NCBI RefSeq assembly: GCF_039536205.1
Contig: NZ_BAAAYL010000004.1
Location: 1 to 64,000, forward strand
Direction of reading: 5' to 3'
DNA length: 64,000 nt
DNA from: Streptomyces sannanensis
GTDB lineage: Bacteria > Actinomycetota > Actinomycetes > Streptomycetales > Streptomycetaceae
The notes beneath the pieces are model-generated. The model was not told where the DNA came from and searched no databases. It saw only the letters and a program-made list of their open reading frames with translations. The translations under genes and the position numbers were made by a program. Below, one piece after another: positions 27,019 to 36,036 of this stretch (position 1 is the stretch's first letter; each line of letters begins with the position of its first letter).

Positions 27019-27135
27019 ATGTTTCTCCGACTGCTGCGGCGGCGTATGCCGCATGGGCTTGTCCTTCTCGGTAACGGCCGTCTGATCCGGGGCTTCAGCG
27101 GCGGCTTCTACGACGGTCACGGACACCAGTCCTGA
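27019..27135 (+). CDS. Candidate lasso-peptide precursor (38 residues)
   Basis: ATG at 27019 follows an excellent GGAGGTGAG site by five bases. The peptide has a very basic N-terminus (five Arg by residue 9), then PHGLVLLGNGRLIR, and ends GFSGGFYDGHGHQS. If cleaved before Gly25, the 14-residue core has Gly1 and Asp8, the spacing for an eight-member macrolactam ring as in sungsanpin and chaxapeptin, plus a six-residue tail. It lies 68 bases upstream of the B gene on the same strand. It lacks the usual Thr at position -2 and a clear YxxP leader motif, so it is a candidate. Confidence 0.6.
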   Translation: MFLRLLRRRMPHGLVLLGNGRLIRGFSGGFYDGHGHQS

Positions 27136-27203
27136 CACCGTCCACCAGTCGAACCGGGCCTGAAGCAGGGTCACTGCGGCAGGCCGACCTTGGAGGATGT
27201 GCG

Positions 27204-27827
27204 GTGGCAGAGGAAGCCGATGCCCTGGTAGCCATGACGCGGATCCTGTCACCGCACTGCCGTGTCACCAGGATGTCCAGCGGAGCGCTGATTGCGGACT
27301 GGAGGCGGACGCGTTTTCTTGGAATGACGACGGCAGACATCCAGAAGTTCGCTGACGGAAGCTCTGAGGAACGCGCCGAACTTGTCACCGGTCTCATCCG
27401 CGCCGGGTGTGCGACGGCCCGCCGAAGGGAGCATTCGGACATCGAGGTCGGGCTCTGGCTGCGCGCAGTGCACCTGCTGATCCGGACCATGGGATTCGGG
27501 CGCGTCCTGCGGCTCCTGTCCCTGGCAGCCCCGGATTATGCCCGTGCAGACCCTCCTTCGGCGGAGGATGTCGCACGGCTGAAACGAGCAGTGCAATCAC
27601 ACAGTCGCAGAAGCTGGTTCGTCAACGACGACTGCAAGGCCGAGGCCGTGACGGCTTTCGTCCTGCTGCGGCGGCGTGGCCTGAAGGCCGTTCTTCACGT
27701 CGGTGTGCGCGAGCACCCGTTCGCCTTGCATGCCTGGACGTCTTCGGCGGACCTGTGCATCCCTGACGCCGATCCGCGCGGGCACGCGTTCGCGCCGGTT
27801 CTCTCGATCAACGGGGGAGGGCGGTGA
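27204..27827 (+). CDS. Lasso-peptide B protein: fused RRE and transglutaminase-like protease
   Basis: GTG at 27204 with GGAGG seven bases upstream gives 207 residues, almost the 208 of McjB. Residues 14-70 look like a PqqD-type leader-recognition (RRE) domain: HCRVTRMSSGALIADWRRTR, FLGMTTADIQKFADG. The C-terminal part is the B2 cysteine protease: NDDCKAEAVTAFVLLRRRGL (Cys144), PFALHAWTS (His176), and Asp188 or Asp190. It should bind the precursor leader and cut it. Most actinobacterial lasso clusters encode these halves as separate B1 and B2. Its stop is one base before the cyclase start. Confidence 0.85.
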   Translation: MAEEADALVAMTRILSPHCRVTRMSSGALIADWRRTRFLGMTTADIQKFADGSSEERAELVTGLIRAGCATARRREHSDIEVGLWLRAVHLLIRTMGFGRVLRLLSLAAPDYARADPPSAEDVARLKRAVQSHSRRSWFVNDDCKAEAVTAFVLLRRRGLKAVLHVGVREHPFALHAWTSSADLCIPDADPRGHAFAPVLSINGGGR

Positions 27828-27828
27828 C

Positions 27829-29649
27829 GTGGAAGCACTCCGCCTGGAGTGGGCAGGGGGCGCACCGAAGCTCTGGGCAGCCGGGGCCATGGCGCAGCAG
27901 GGACTCGTGACGACGGTCTCCTCACGGGCCGGTACCGCGGTGGTCGTCGGCTGGGTCGGCTCGGTCAAAGGCCGCGTTGCGGGCGCGCGCGGCCTCCTTG
28001 ATGATTTCAGCCGACCGGGAGCCGCACCGCGCCTGCCGACCGGCGACTACGCGGCTGTCCTGGTGTGCCGCGACCGCATCCTGCTGATGCGGGACGAGCA
28101 TGCGCGTATTCCCCTGTTCTTCAAGGAGTCCGGCGGCTGTGTGAGCGCGGTGAGTACCTCGGCGCGCCGCCTGGGCGGCGCGGCAGAGCTGGAACGTCGC
28201 TACTTCTGCCGGTACCTGACCGGGAACATGGCGCAACCGCACTCGGAACTCACCCCTTTCGTCGGGGTACATCGGATCCTTGGCGGCGAGGTGGTGGAGC
28301 TTTCGATCACTGGGCAGATACGCGGTCGGGTACTGCGACGCGCCTGTCAGGCCCACGACCCGCCGGAACCGGCGGCAGACGGACCCCGCCTCAGCGGGGC
28401 CGCGATGGACCTGCGCCTCGCACTGGAGAACGCTGTCGGGCGCCGTATGGGCAGGATGACGGCATGCCACGTCTCCGGCGGCACCGACTCCACCAGCATC
28501 GCCTTGCTCGCAGCGCGTCTGCTGGCCGCGGGACAGGGCCAGCCTGGGGACCTTGTCCTGCTCGCCGGGCGCTTCGGCGGGGGAGAACTGGCTGGGGAGC
28601 AGCCCTACCTCGACGAGGCGATGGAGGAGATCCGCCGCCACGCACCCGCAGCCCGCCCGGTGATCGTCGATGTCGACGACGTGGCCGACTTCGACGACTT
28701 CCAGCACCACGCGGGAGACCCGGATGAGCCTCATGCGCACGCCTTCCGCGCCCCGTTCTGGAGCAGGCTTCATGCCGCTGCGGCGGAACTGGACTGTGAC
28801 ACCCTCATGACCGGCTGTGGGGCCGATCCGATCGCGGACGCCAACCCATTTCACCTGCATAGGTTGGCCCGCACAGGACAGCTCCGGCAGATGACGAAGC
28901 AGGCACGTGCCTGGGCCGCGGGCAGCGAGCGGGGCTTGCGGGACGTTGTCTGCGCCTACGTCGTGCAGCCGGCTCTTCCGCTGGCAGCCGAACGGATCAC
29001 AGCGCTCGTGTGCCGCCGCGGAACGGTGCTCGGCGGCCTCGGCAACTTCGCGCGCCCACGATGGCTGCGATCCGGATTTGCGCGGGCTCACGGCTACCGT
29101 GAGGCCAGCATCGAGGAGAGCCGCTTTGTGTTCGGGCACAAGCCCGAACAGTCTCTGTACGACGCGGCCAATTACCTCGCCGCTCCCGACCCGCTGTCCT
29201 GGCGCCGCGCTCGGCAGGACGGATTCTTCCTCTCGCACCCCTTCCTCGACTCGGAGGTCATCGCCACGATGCGCCGCCTCCCCGCCGGAACCACGTTTCG
29301 TCCAGGCCGTCCGAAGGCCGTTCTGCGTGAGGCCATGGCGGATCTGCTCCCGTCCCGGATCTGCAGCCGAGCGGTCAAGATCCCCTTCAACCAGCTCTTC
29401 GCCCGCGGCCTGCGGACACACGGCGACGAACTCATCGACCTCTGCCGCTCCGCGAGGCATCCGCTGGTTGCGGAGATGTTCGACGTCGAGACGCTGTGCC
29501 GGGCAGTGAGGGAGGCGCAGCTCGGCATAGGGGACTCCTACTCCTGGGACCGTATGAACAGCTCACTCGCCCTCGTGGTGTGGCTGGAGCAATTGGACCA
29601 GCGCTCCCGCGCGCACGGTGCGGCCGCGCCGGTCATCGCTGGCTCTTGA
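27829..29649 (+). CDS. Lasso-peptide macrolactam cyclase (asparagine-synthase-like)
   Basis: GTG at 27829 sits one base after the B stop, with GGGAGGG upstream, giving 606 residues. The N-terminal glutaminase-like domain includes LPTGDYAAVLVCRDRILLMR and lacks the catalytic N-terminal Cys, as in lasso cyclases. The PP-loop CHVSGGTDSTSIALLAARLL (about 213-232) binds ATP. FFLSHPFLDSEVIATMRRLP and AVKIPFNQLFARGL are typical of the synthetase half. The enzyme should adenylate the ring Asp or Glu and join it to the new N-terminus. The 3' end overlaps the convergent membrane-protein gene by 17 bases. No transporter follows. Confidence 0.88.
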   Translation: MEALRLEWAGGAPKLWAAGAMAQQGLVTTVSSRAGTAVVVGWVGSVKGRVAGARGLLDDFSRPGAAPRLPTGDYAAVLVCRDRILLMRDEHARIPLFFKESGGCVSAVSTSARRLGGAAELERRYFCRYLTGNMAQPHSELTPFVGVHRILGGEVVELSITGQIRGRVLRRACQAHDPPEPAADGPRLSGAAMDLRLALENAVGRRMGRMTACHVSGGTDSTSIALLAARLLAAGQGQPGDLVLLAGRFGGGELAGEQPYLDEAMEEIRRHAPAARPVIVDVDDVADFDDFQHHAGDPDEPHAHAFRAPFWSRLHAAAAELDCDTLMTGCGADPIADANPFHLHRLARTGQLRQMTKQARAWAAGSERGLRDVVCAYVVQPALPLAAERITALVCRRGTVLGGLGNFARPRWLRSGFARAHGYREASIEESRFVFGHKPEQSLYDAANYLAAPDPLSWRRARQDGFFLSHPFLDSEVIATMRRLPAGTTFRPGRPKAVLREAMADLLPSRICSRAVKIPFNQLFARGLRTHGDELIDLCRSARHPLVAEMFDVETLCRAVREAQLGIGDSYSWDRMNSSLALVVWLEQLDQRSRAHGAAAPVIAGS

Positions 29650-30928
29650 CGTCCCACAGCGTCCGTTCGATCGGGCCCGTTGCGGCGTTGACGAGACCGT
29701 ACCGTTTCACCAACAGGTCCGATTCCGCTTCGGTAAGTTCGCGGTCTTCCTCGCCGTTTCGCGTGATAGTTTCCGCCAGGGCTGCGCCATTCGTGCCGAA
29801 CTGCCAATAGACCGTGACGTAGCGGGGGTCCCTCGTATGCGTGGCGATCGCGTTGTTTTCGTGCACCCTGCCGCGGTAGATGACGGTGTCGAGGTTCTTC
29901 AGTTTCTTCATCCACCGGGGCACCTTGCCGCCAGACCACGAGTACCCTTCCAAGTCGATCTGGTACAGGCCGAGCCGGTCCTTGCGCGCGAAGCTCGCGG
30001 TGGCGTAGAACGCCAACTGGTCGTACTTCGTGTCGATGGGCAGTTGCACAACCGTTTGGGTGAAGAATGCATCGCCCGCCTCGATCCAGTTTCCGGCGGG
30101 CACCCATGGCTGCGCCGCCACCAATTCGCCGGGCTGGTGGATCTCCCTGCGGGAGAGCGGGTGTTTCTCCTGGAATTTGCTCCACTGCTCGGCATCAGCA
30201 CGCCATTGCTTGCGGAGCCGGTCGTTCGCGCTCAGCAGCACCCGTTCCCCCATGGCGTGGAACTCGGCGCCGAGCAGGTAGAAGCTCACATCGCTGTGGT
30301 TCTCGAGCGTGATGTCGACCGGCACGGCGAATGCCTTACGGTCCTGACTCAGCACAGGCTTGCCCACGGTTATCTTGATGAGAGGCTTGGCCCCGCGCTG
30401 GTACGGCTGGTAGATGTCCTGGTAGCCGAAACTGGCTATTGCGAGACCCGAGGAGACGATCAGTGCCGCGGCCAGTCGCTTCGGAGCGGGGATCACGACC
30501 GATGTCCGCCACACCGCGAAGACAGCCCATGCGGAACCCGCCGTGAGCAAGCACCACAGCACCAGGTAGGCCGTGGAATCGCCGACATTGAATGTCGCGA
30601 ACAGGAGGATGGCGTTGGCCAACAATGCCGCGACCGTGCCGATCAGCGCGACCATTCCGGAGTAGGGGAAGCTGTTCTGGAACCAGTGGTCCACGACCGC
30701 GGCAGCGCCCAACAACGTGGTGGCCGAGACCAGGATGAGGATGGCACCGGTGATGCGACCTGTGTAGGTAAGGGCCCCGATGAGGTCTTCGATACCGAAC
30801 CGACTCAGCAGCAGTGCTGTCAGAAGGAGGACCAGCAGGATCAGCACCATTGCTGCCGGTGACCGTCTTGTCGGGATCCAACGCGCCCGCAGGCGCGAGC
30901 CGGCGCCGGACCCGGGGGGAGTCCTCAC
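29633..30928 (-). CDS. Membrane protein of unknown function, four helices plus external domain
   Basis: GTG at 30928 follows GGGGGTG and gives 431 residues. Four hydrophobic helices occupy the first 160 residues (MVLILLVLLLTALLLSRFG, ITGAILILVSATTLLGAAA, MVALIGTVAALLANAILLF, LVLWCLLTAGSAWAVFAVW), and a fifth is near LAAALIVSSGLAIASFGY. A soluble extracytoplasmic part of about 240 residues follows, with beta-rich segments (FAVPVDITLENHSDVSFYL) and many Trp and Tyr. No family is recognised. It converges on the lasso cyclase; a link to export or immunity is conceivable but unsupported. Confidence 0.7.
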   Translation of the reverse strand: MRTPPGSGAGSRLRARWIPTRRSPAAMVLILLVLLLTALLLSRFGIEDLIGALTYTGRITGAILILVSATTLLGAAAVVDHWFQNSFPYSGMVALIGTVAALLANAILLFATFNVGDSTAYLVLWCLLTAGSAWAVFAVWRTSVVIPAPKRLAAALIVSSGLAIASFGYQDIYQPYQRGAKPLIKITVGKPVLSQDRKAFAVPVDITLENHSDVSFYLLGAEFHAMGERVLLSANDRLRKQWRADAEQWSKFQEKHPLSRREIHQPGELVAAQPWVPAGNWIEAGDAFFTQTVVQLPIDTKYDQLAFYATASFARKDRLGLYQIDLEGYSWSGGKVPRWMKKLKNLDTVIYRGRVHENNAIATHTRDPRYVTVYWQFGTNGAALAETITRNGEEDRELTEAESDLLVKRYGLVNAATGPIERTLWDVKSQR

Positions 30929-31404
30929 GTGATCACCCCCTGACACCGCAGGCCGTGCGTGACGTGCCCGGCCGTGCCGACGGTGACCGCGACCGGATAC
31001 ACATCGAAAGCCGACCGGGAAGAGTCCCCCCGGTCGGCACCGGCATACCCCAACAGGACCTGACCCACGGGGTGTCTCCTTCGACCGTCACGGGGGCACT
31101 GCACGAGGGAAGCGCCGTCTGACGAGCCCCTGCCGGCTTCCTGCGGACGTACCTTGCGGTGGCATCGCGGATCATCCGATCTCCGAGGCGAACCCAGGAG
31201 ACCTGGCGCTGCGTCGGGGGTTCGAGCACCATCGTCCATGGTGATCCGTCGGATCACCATCCGGATGCCTCCGGACGACCTAACCTGCGCGTTTCAGTTG
31301 CCACAGTGTCCGGATCTTGATCGGAAAAGCGAAAGTTCCTTCTGAACTGGGAAGATGAGGCTTGTCTAAGGTCTCTGTCATCACAGCAGGAAAGCACTTT
31401 CTGC

Positions 31405-31700
31405 GTGCACACTACCGGGTTACGTCCCAGGCTCGTTGTCTCGGCCGACGGTCGCGGGGTGGTCAACCACGCCGGATCGCCTGCTGGCCGATCTCGCCGA
31501 TGCCACCGGCCTGAGCGGCGCCTTCACCGACGCGCTGCGCCGGCTTCGGCCCCGCGGAACCGGGCACGACCCGGGACGGATCGCAACCGATCCGGCAGTG
31601 ATGCTCGCCGACGGCGGCCAGAGCATCACCGACCTGGCTCTGCTGCGCGACCAGCGTGAGGTGTTCGGCCCGGTGGCCTGCTGTGCACCCGATGGGACTG
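31405..31700 (+). pseudogene. IS1380-family transposase N-terminal remnant
   Basis: The first frame gives HTTGLRPRLVVSADGRGVVN and, after a shift, the next gives LLADLADATGLSGAFTDALR, then MLADGGQSITDLALLRDQRE and FGPVA. This is the start of Streptomyces IS1380 transposases. The catalytic region is missing. The bases from 30930 to 31400 show nothing else convincing. Confidence 0.7.
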
Positions 31701-31733
31701 CTGGGCATCGGCGTATCTCTGTACGGTTGGTCA

Positions 31734-32330
31734 ATGCAAGATCAGCGCAACCAGGGCCGGGCAAGACTCCGGCTGGACCACGAGCAGGCCGTCGTAGCTG
31801 ACTCTGTCATTGCGGAGGATGCCGCGGCTCAGGACACAGTGTTCGTGTGCGCCTCTTGCGGCGCTGCGCTGGCGGGGCCGCTGAAGCGTCTACCCGCAGT
31901 ACCCGAGCCTCCCTACTACGAGTGGTGGGAGGCCGAGGAGATGGGACCGTTGCCGGCCACTGTGCCGTCGGGCTGCTACGCGATCGAGACTGAACCGTAC
32001 GGCCCGCCCCTCGTCGTTGCCGAGGTACCCGAACCTGCGATGCCACGCCACGGGACGTACTTCAACGTGCACGGGCAGCCGCTGGTCTCCCAGGGGCCGC
32101 GAGGCAACATCGTTATTAACCCGGACGACGCCCGCGGCCTGGAGCTTCGGCATGCCTCCGCCGCCTGTTGCGGGGCGACCCCGGACGGGGGAATGAACCA
32201 GCTCTGCGCCTGCGGGACACTGGTCGCCACCCTCTCCTCCGACTGTTGCCTGCCATACGAGCTGCACCTCTCACCCGGCCATGTCCGCGCCCTGCCGTTC
32301 CAGCATCCGAGCCCGGATCTCTCTGCATAA
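31734..32330 (+). CDS. Hypothetical Streptomyces protein with Cys-pair motifs
   Basis: The ATG at 31734 gives 198 residues. A probable zinc-ribbon-like unit begins at VFVCASCGAALAGPL, and further Cys residues follow in SAACCGATPDGG, NQLCACGTLVATLSSDCC. PSGCYAIETEPYG and VSQGPRGNIVINPDDARGLE are conserved-looking blocks that recur in uncharacterised Streptomyces proteins. No ribosome site supports this ATG; a GTG at the start of VFVCAS is an alternative. No enzymatic motif is evident. It lies directly after the IS1380 remnant. Confidence 0.6.
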   Translation: MQDQRNQGRARLRLDHEQAVVADSVIAEDAAAQDTVFVCASCGAALAGPLKRLPAVPEPPYYEWWEAEEMGPLPATVPSGCYAIETEPYGPPLVVAEVPEPAMPRHGTYFNVHGQPLVSQGPRGNIVINPDDARGLELRHASAACCGATPDGGMNQLCACGTLVATLSSDCCLPYELHLSPGHVRALPFQHPSPDLSA

Positions 32331-32671
32331 GCCCGTACGCCGACATCGGCCGCTGCCATTTCTCAGCGACAATCCGGCACTTCCACGTCAGCAACTGATG
32401 CTGGAACTCACAGACAACCGCTGCTGAAACTCACTGCGCAGCCACCGCGCGCTTCCGCCACTGCCAGGTCCGCTCCGGGATGCCACTGCTGCACGATCAC
32501 CTCCTTCTGTCGTTCTGCACACCGCGCGCCGCACCGGCCGCCCCCTGTACGACCCGGCCGCGCACCAGCCGACCTCGCCCGAGCAGCTGCTCCCCTTCAC
32601 ACCCAGGAGCAGCGGCCCGCGGCGCAAGACCGCCCGGCGGTCGAACCTCGCAGCCCTGCGCACCGACCGCC

Positions 32672-32848
32672 GGGCTGCTCGGCACGCTCCACATGACGGC
32701 CTGTGCCCTCGTCTACCTCGCCGTCGGCGTGCTCGCCCGCACCGTGCTGAAGACCCGGCCCTCGGCGGCCCGGGCGGTCACCCGCGACTCCGGTGCCATG
32801 ATGATCGTCATCGGCGGGTTCCTGCTGGTGGAACGCCTGGTCCGCTGA
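32672..32848 (+). pseudogene. LysE/RhtB-family exporter C-terminal remnant
   Basis: The last 58 residues of the frame read LLGTLHMTACALVYLAVGVL, RPSAARAVTRDSGAMMIVIG and FLLVERLV. This is the last two helices of a LysE-type amino-acid exporter, with the conserved Ser-Gly between them. The preceding codons are not coding-like. The bases from 32331 to 32671 hold no gene. Confidence 0.5.
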
Positions 32849-32893
32849 CCGACCCGCCTTGCCCTGCCCGTGATGACCGTCGAAGGAGCGCAC

Positions 32894-33349
32894 GTGGAAG
32901 ACCAGACGCAGCAGGAACAGGCGAGCCCCGAGGTGCAAAAGCGCATCCAGGCGAGCTTCGACCGTCAGGGGCTGATGAGCCACCTCGGCGCACGGATAAC
33001 CCACATCGCGCCGGGCCGTGTGCACATCGTGCTCCCGGGCCGGCCCGAAGTGACCCAGCAGCACGGCTACTTCCACGCCGGAGCCACCAGCGCCATCGCG
33101 GACAGCGCCGGCGGCTACGCGGCCTTCACCCTGTTCCCCGAGAACACTGAGGTGCTCGCCGTCGAGTACAAGATCAACCTGCTTGCGCCTGCCGTCGGCG
33201 ACCACATCGAGGCGGTCGGGACCGTTCTGAAGTCCGGGCGCACCCTGACCGTGTGTCAACTGGAGGTGTTTGGCGTCCAGGACGGCCGACGGAAACTTGT
33301 CGCCAACGGACAGCAGACGCTGATCCGCGTGAACAGGCCCGAGCAGTGA
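32894..33349 (+). CDS. PaaI-type hotdog thioesterase
   Basis: GTG at 32894 has GAAGGAG six bases upstream and gives 151 residues. The hotdog core reads GRVHIVLPGRPEVTQQHGYF, HAGATSAIADSAGGYAAF with the His-Gly and Asp of the active site, and VEYKINLLAPAVGDHIEAVG. PaaI-like enzymes hydrolyse acyl-CoA thioesters. The stop overlaps the start of the MBL hydrolase gene by four bases, so they form an operon and may act on successive ester or thioester bonds. Confidence 0.88.
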   Translation: MEDQTQQEQASPEVQKRIQASFDRQGLMSHLGARITHIAPGRVHIVLPGRPEVTQQHGYFHAGATSAIADSAGGYAAFTLFPENTEVLAVEYKINLLAPAVGDHIEAVGTVLKSGRTLTVCQLEVFGVQDGRRKLVANGQQTLIRVNRPEQ

Positions 33350-34320
33350 GCTCGCAGCCACTGCCGTCCTGGGTGAGCTGGCAGCACAGGCCGTTCCCCG
33401 ACGCCAACCTGCTCCTGCTCCACGGGCGGCAACCGGCCCTGGTCGACAGCGGGTTCGTCGGCCACGCCGAACAGACCGCCGCCTGGGCACACGCGCACAC
33501 CGGGAACGTCACGCTGGTGGTGAACACCCACTGGCACTCCGACCACGTCGGCGGCAACACCCTCCTCCAGGCGAGAGGCGCGGGCATCGCAGCCGGAGCC
33601 CCGGAAGCCGACGCCATCTCCCGCAGGGACCCCGGCTGCTGCGCGGCCGAGTACCTCGACCAGCCTGTCGCCCCGTACACCGTTGACATGCCGCTCGACG
33701 ACGGACAACTCCTCCGCCTCGGCGACGCCGACTGGGAGGTCATCCGCACGCCCGGGCACACCCCCGGCCACCTGGCGCTGTGGCAGCCGGACGAGCGACT
33801 CCTCGTGGTCGGGGACGCGTTGTCGGACTATGACGTTGGCTGGGTGAACCTCGCCCTCGACGGACCCGGAGCCGCGGCCACCGCGCTCGCCTCCCTGAAA
33901 CGAATGGCCGACCTCGCCCCCCGCGTGCTGCTCCCCTCGCACGGCCCGATCCCCACCGACCCCGCCGCGGCGCTCGCCACCGCTCTGCACCGCGCCCAGC
34001 GGCTCGTCGACGACCCGGACGCTGCCGTCTGGTACGGCGCGCGGCGGATCTTCGCGTTCGCCCTGATGATCCGCGGCGGCATCCCGGCCGGCGAGGCCGA
34101 GCCCTACCTGCACGCGCGGGCGTGGCTGACCGACGCCGCACGGCTCCTCTGCCTCACACCCGAGGCGCTCGCCGCTGAGCTGATCGACACGATGGTTCGC
34201 AGGGGCGCCGTCGTCCTGCACAACGGCCGCCTCCACGCAGCCGCCGAACACACCCCGGTCCCGGCGGAGTCCCTGCGCGTCCCGTACCCGCGTGCGTGGC
34301 CGGCAGCGGAGCTGCACTGA
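33346..34320 (+). CDS. MBL-fold hydrolase
   Basis: GTG at 33346 overlaps the thioesterase stop (GTGA). The product has 324 residues with the metallo-beta-lactamase signature NTHWHSDHVGGN, then RTPGHTPGHLALW, VVGDALSDYDVGW and LLPSHGP. These are the usual His/Asp ligands for two metal ions. A C-terminal helical part of about 80 residues (AEPYLHARAWLTDAARLL) resembles the helical domain of longer MBL hydrolases. Substrate is unknown. The stretch 34321-34700 downstream shows no gene. Confidence 0.88.
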   Translation: MSSQPLPSWVSWQHRPFPDANLLLLHGRQPALVDSGFVGHAEQTAAWAHAHTGNVTLVVNTHWHSDHVGGNTLLQARGAGIAAGAPEADAISRRDPGCCAAEYLDQPVAPYTVDMPLDDGQLLRLGDADWEVIRTPGHTPGHLALWQPDERLLVVGDALSDYDVGWVNLALDGPGAAATALASLKRMADLAPRVLLPSHGPIPTDPAAALATALHRAQRLVDDPDAAVWYGARRIFAFALMIRGGIPAGEAEPYLHARAWLTDAARLLCLTPEALAAELIDTMVRRGAVVLHNGRLHAAAEHTPVPAESLRVPYPRAWPAAELH

Positions 34321-34700
34321 CTCGCGGCGCACCGGACGGCGAGCGGCCACAAGGCCGCTTTGCCCGCGCGGAGTTGCGCCACGGTCGCCTCACCGCCTCT
34401 GCCCGGGCGAGGGCCGGCGCGGAGTGCGGCGGAGCATGGCCGGTTCCGACCGACTTGAGCAAGCCCGACGGCCTCAACACCCTCATCGCTGCAGCGGTGG
34501 GTTCGAGAATGTGCGGCGTGGTACGTGTCATGCGGTCAGGGACCCGGCGTCGCACCGTGCGGTGGCATCTCGCCCCCTGCATCTGCTGCGGCTGCGTGCC
34601 GAGGCCGGTATCGCACGGCGGCGGTCGGCCGGGGGGCAGGCCCGGGCTTGTCCCCGGACTGCCCCGTGATCCACGGCCCGCTGGTGACTTCGAAGAGTGT

Positions 34701-35153
34701 TCAGTCTCTCGTCTCGGCGGCCAGGAAGGCGCTCAGGCTGTCGAGAAGCATGGTGCTGCCCTGCTCGGCCATGTCGCGTTCCTGAGCGGTGCCACAGGCC
34801 TGGTGGAGCACGATCTGCGTGTGGCGGCCGTCCTGCTCGTCGAGTTCCATGGTCATAGCTGCGGGCTCGGGCTTGCCAGGTACGTCCATGCCGACCACCA
34901 GACGGCGGTTCTCGGCGACCTCGAGATAGGAGCCGGTCAGCGGGAACTGTCCGCCGTCGGGGGTGACCATCGTCGCCTTCCACGCTCCGCTCGGCCTTAC
35001 GTCCATCTCGACGGATTCGGCAGCGGCGCCTGCCCACCGGGCGTACTGCTCGGCGGTGGTCCACGCTCGCCACACCTTCACCACGGGGGCGTCCAACGTT
35101 CGGGTCAGCGTGTAGGAGAAGCCGTTGGCTGCGGTGGTCTGCTCAGGGCTCAT
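34701..35153 (-). CDS. SRPBCC (AHSA1-like) family protein
   Basis: This 150-residue protein begins with NGFSYTLTRTLDAPVVKVWR, AWTTAEQYARW and ESVEMDVRPSGAW, the strand-helix start of the AHSA1/START-like fold. It continues YLEVAENRRLVVGMDVPGKP and ends with the long helix GSTMLLDSLSAFLAAE. Such proteins bind hydrophobic ligands and often partner an ArsR regulator; none is next to it here. ATG follows GGAGACGAG. Confidence 0.85.
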   Translation of the reverse strand: MSPEQTTAANGFSYTLTRTLDAPVVKVWRAWTTAEQYARWAGAAAESVEMDVRPSGAWKATMVTPDGGQFPLTGSYLEVAENRRLVVGMDVPGKPEPAAMTMELDEQDGRHTQIVLHQACGTAQERDMAEQGSTMLLDSLSAFLAAETRD

Positions 35154-35429
35154 GTCTCGTCTCCTGGTCTCGCCCTTGGTCGGGGTGTCACACCTGTAGA
35201 CACCCGCAGGCGCGGAAACTCATCGGTTGCCACCGGGGTGACGCCTTCGGCGCCCTCCTCGCAGCGTGGAGCACGCGCACGTTCCCACCTGTCGGCGACG
35301 GCTGAAACGGGTTCAGGCACGGATTCCGCGAAGGCGATCGTGCTTACCCGCCGACATGGCATGGCGTCGGGGCACCCGGCATGGCACAGGACCGGAGCCC
35401 GGACGAGGCCGTCGACTGCTTCTCCATTC

Positions 35430-35512
35430 CGCAACCTCGGTGCGGCGTCGTACTCGGCGACGACCCCCAGCTTGTGCTCCGCGGAGAACGTCCGCCGCTT
35501 CGGGCGGTCGCC
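35430..35512 (-). pseudogene. IS3-family OrfA N-terminal remnant
   Basis: The minus frame reads DRPKRRTFSAEHKLGVVAEY and DAAP, the helix-turn-helix start of IS3-type OrfA proteins. Less than 30 residues remain. Confidence 0.45.
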
Positions 35513-35596
35513 GGATTCGATCCGGAGCTACGGAGGGTCGTGCTGGCCATGCCGGGGTTGCTCCTGTCTCGCCCTTGCAGTCCAACCCGGCAAAGC

Positions 35597-35752
35597 GGGC
35601 GTCTCGGTCAAGGCTGTCAGAGAGGGCCACGGCGTGGACCTGCAGGCCGGAACAAGGGGCGCCGAGATCACGACAGTTGCCGGTCAGACCCGCGGGGTAC
35701 AGCTGGCCGACGGGGTGGTAACCCTGGCCGACGATGTTCTGGTCACCATCGG
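35597..35752 (+). pseudogene. FAD-dependent (ferredoxin-reductase-like) oxidoreductase remnant
   Basis: The frame includes VREGHGVDLQAGTRGAEI, GVQLADGVVTLADDVLVTIG. In ferredoxin-reductase-like flavoproteins this joins the NAD-binding domain to the second FAD-binding segment. Both flanks are unrelated. Nothing else is seen up to the DUF5996 gene. Confidence 0.4.
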
Positions 35753-36036
35753 CTCCCGTACATCGTTCCAGGGCCGCCGTGTCATGGCGAGTGAGTTGCC
35801 CGCGGTCACCGTACTGTTCTCCTGTTGGAAGGACGGTGCGAGCCTCGCCATGGCCCCGAGCGATGCCTTGGGACGTACGCACTTGTCCGCCAGGCCGTCG
35901 TACCGGTCTGGTGAAGCTGGGGCAGCCCGATCCGGGGAACGCCGCGGAGGGTGACAAGCGACCCCGACAACAGGGCGGGGCGTGCCAGGACTACCGGACG
36001 GTGCGGGTCCGTTCAGCAAGGTCAGAGGGAAGGGTG

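Noticed and set aside
27019..27135. Alternative lasso core starting at Gly28 or Gly29
   Set aside because: These starts place the Asp at position 5 or 4, outside the 7-9 range for lasso rings.
34321..34700. Open frames between the MBL and SRPBCC genes
   Set aside because: All frames lack coherent codon bias or motifs; treated as non-coding.
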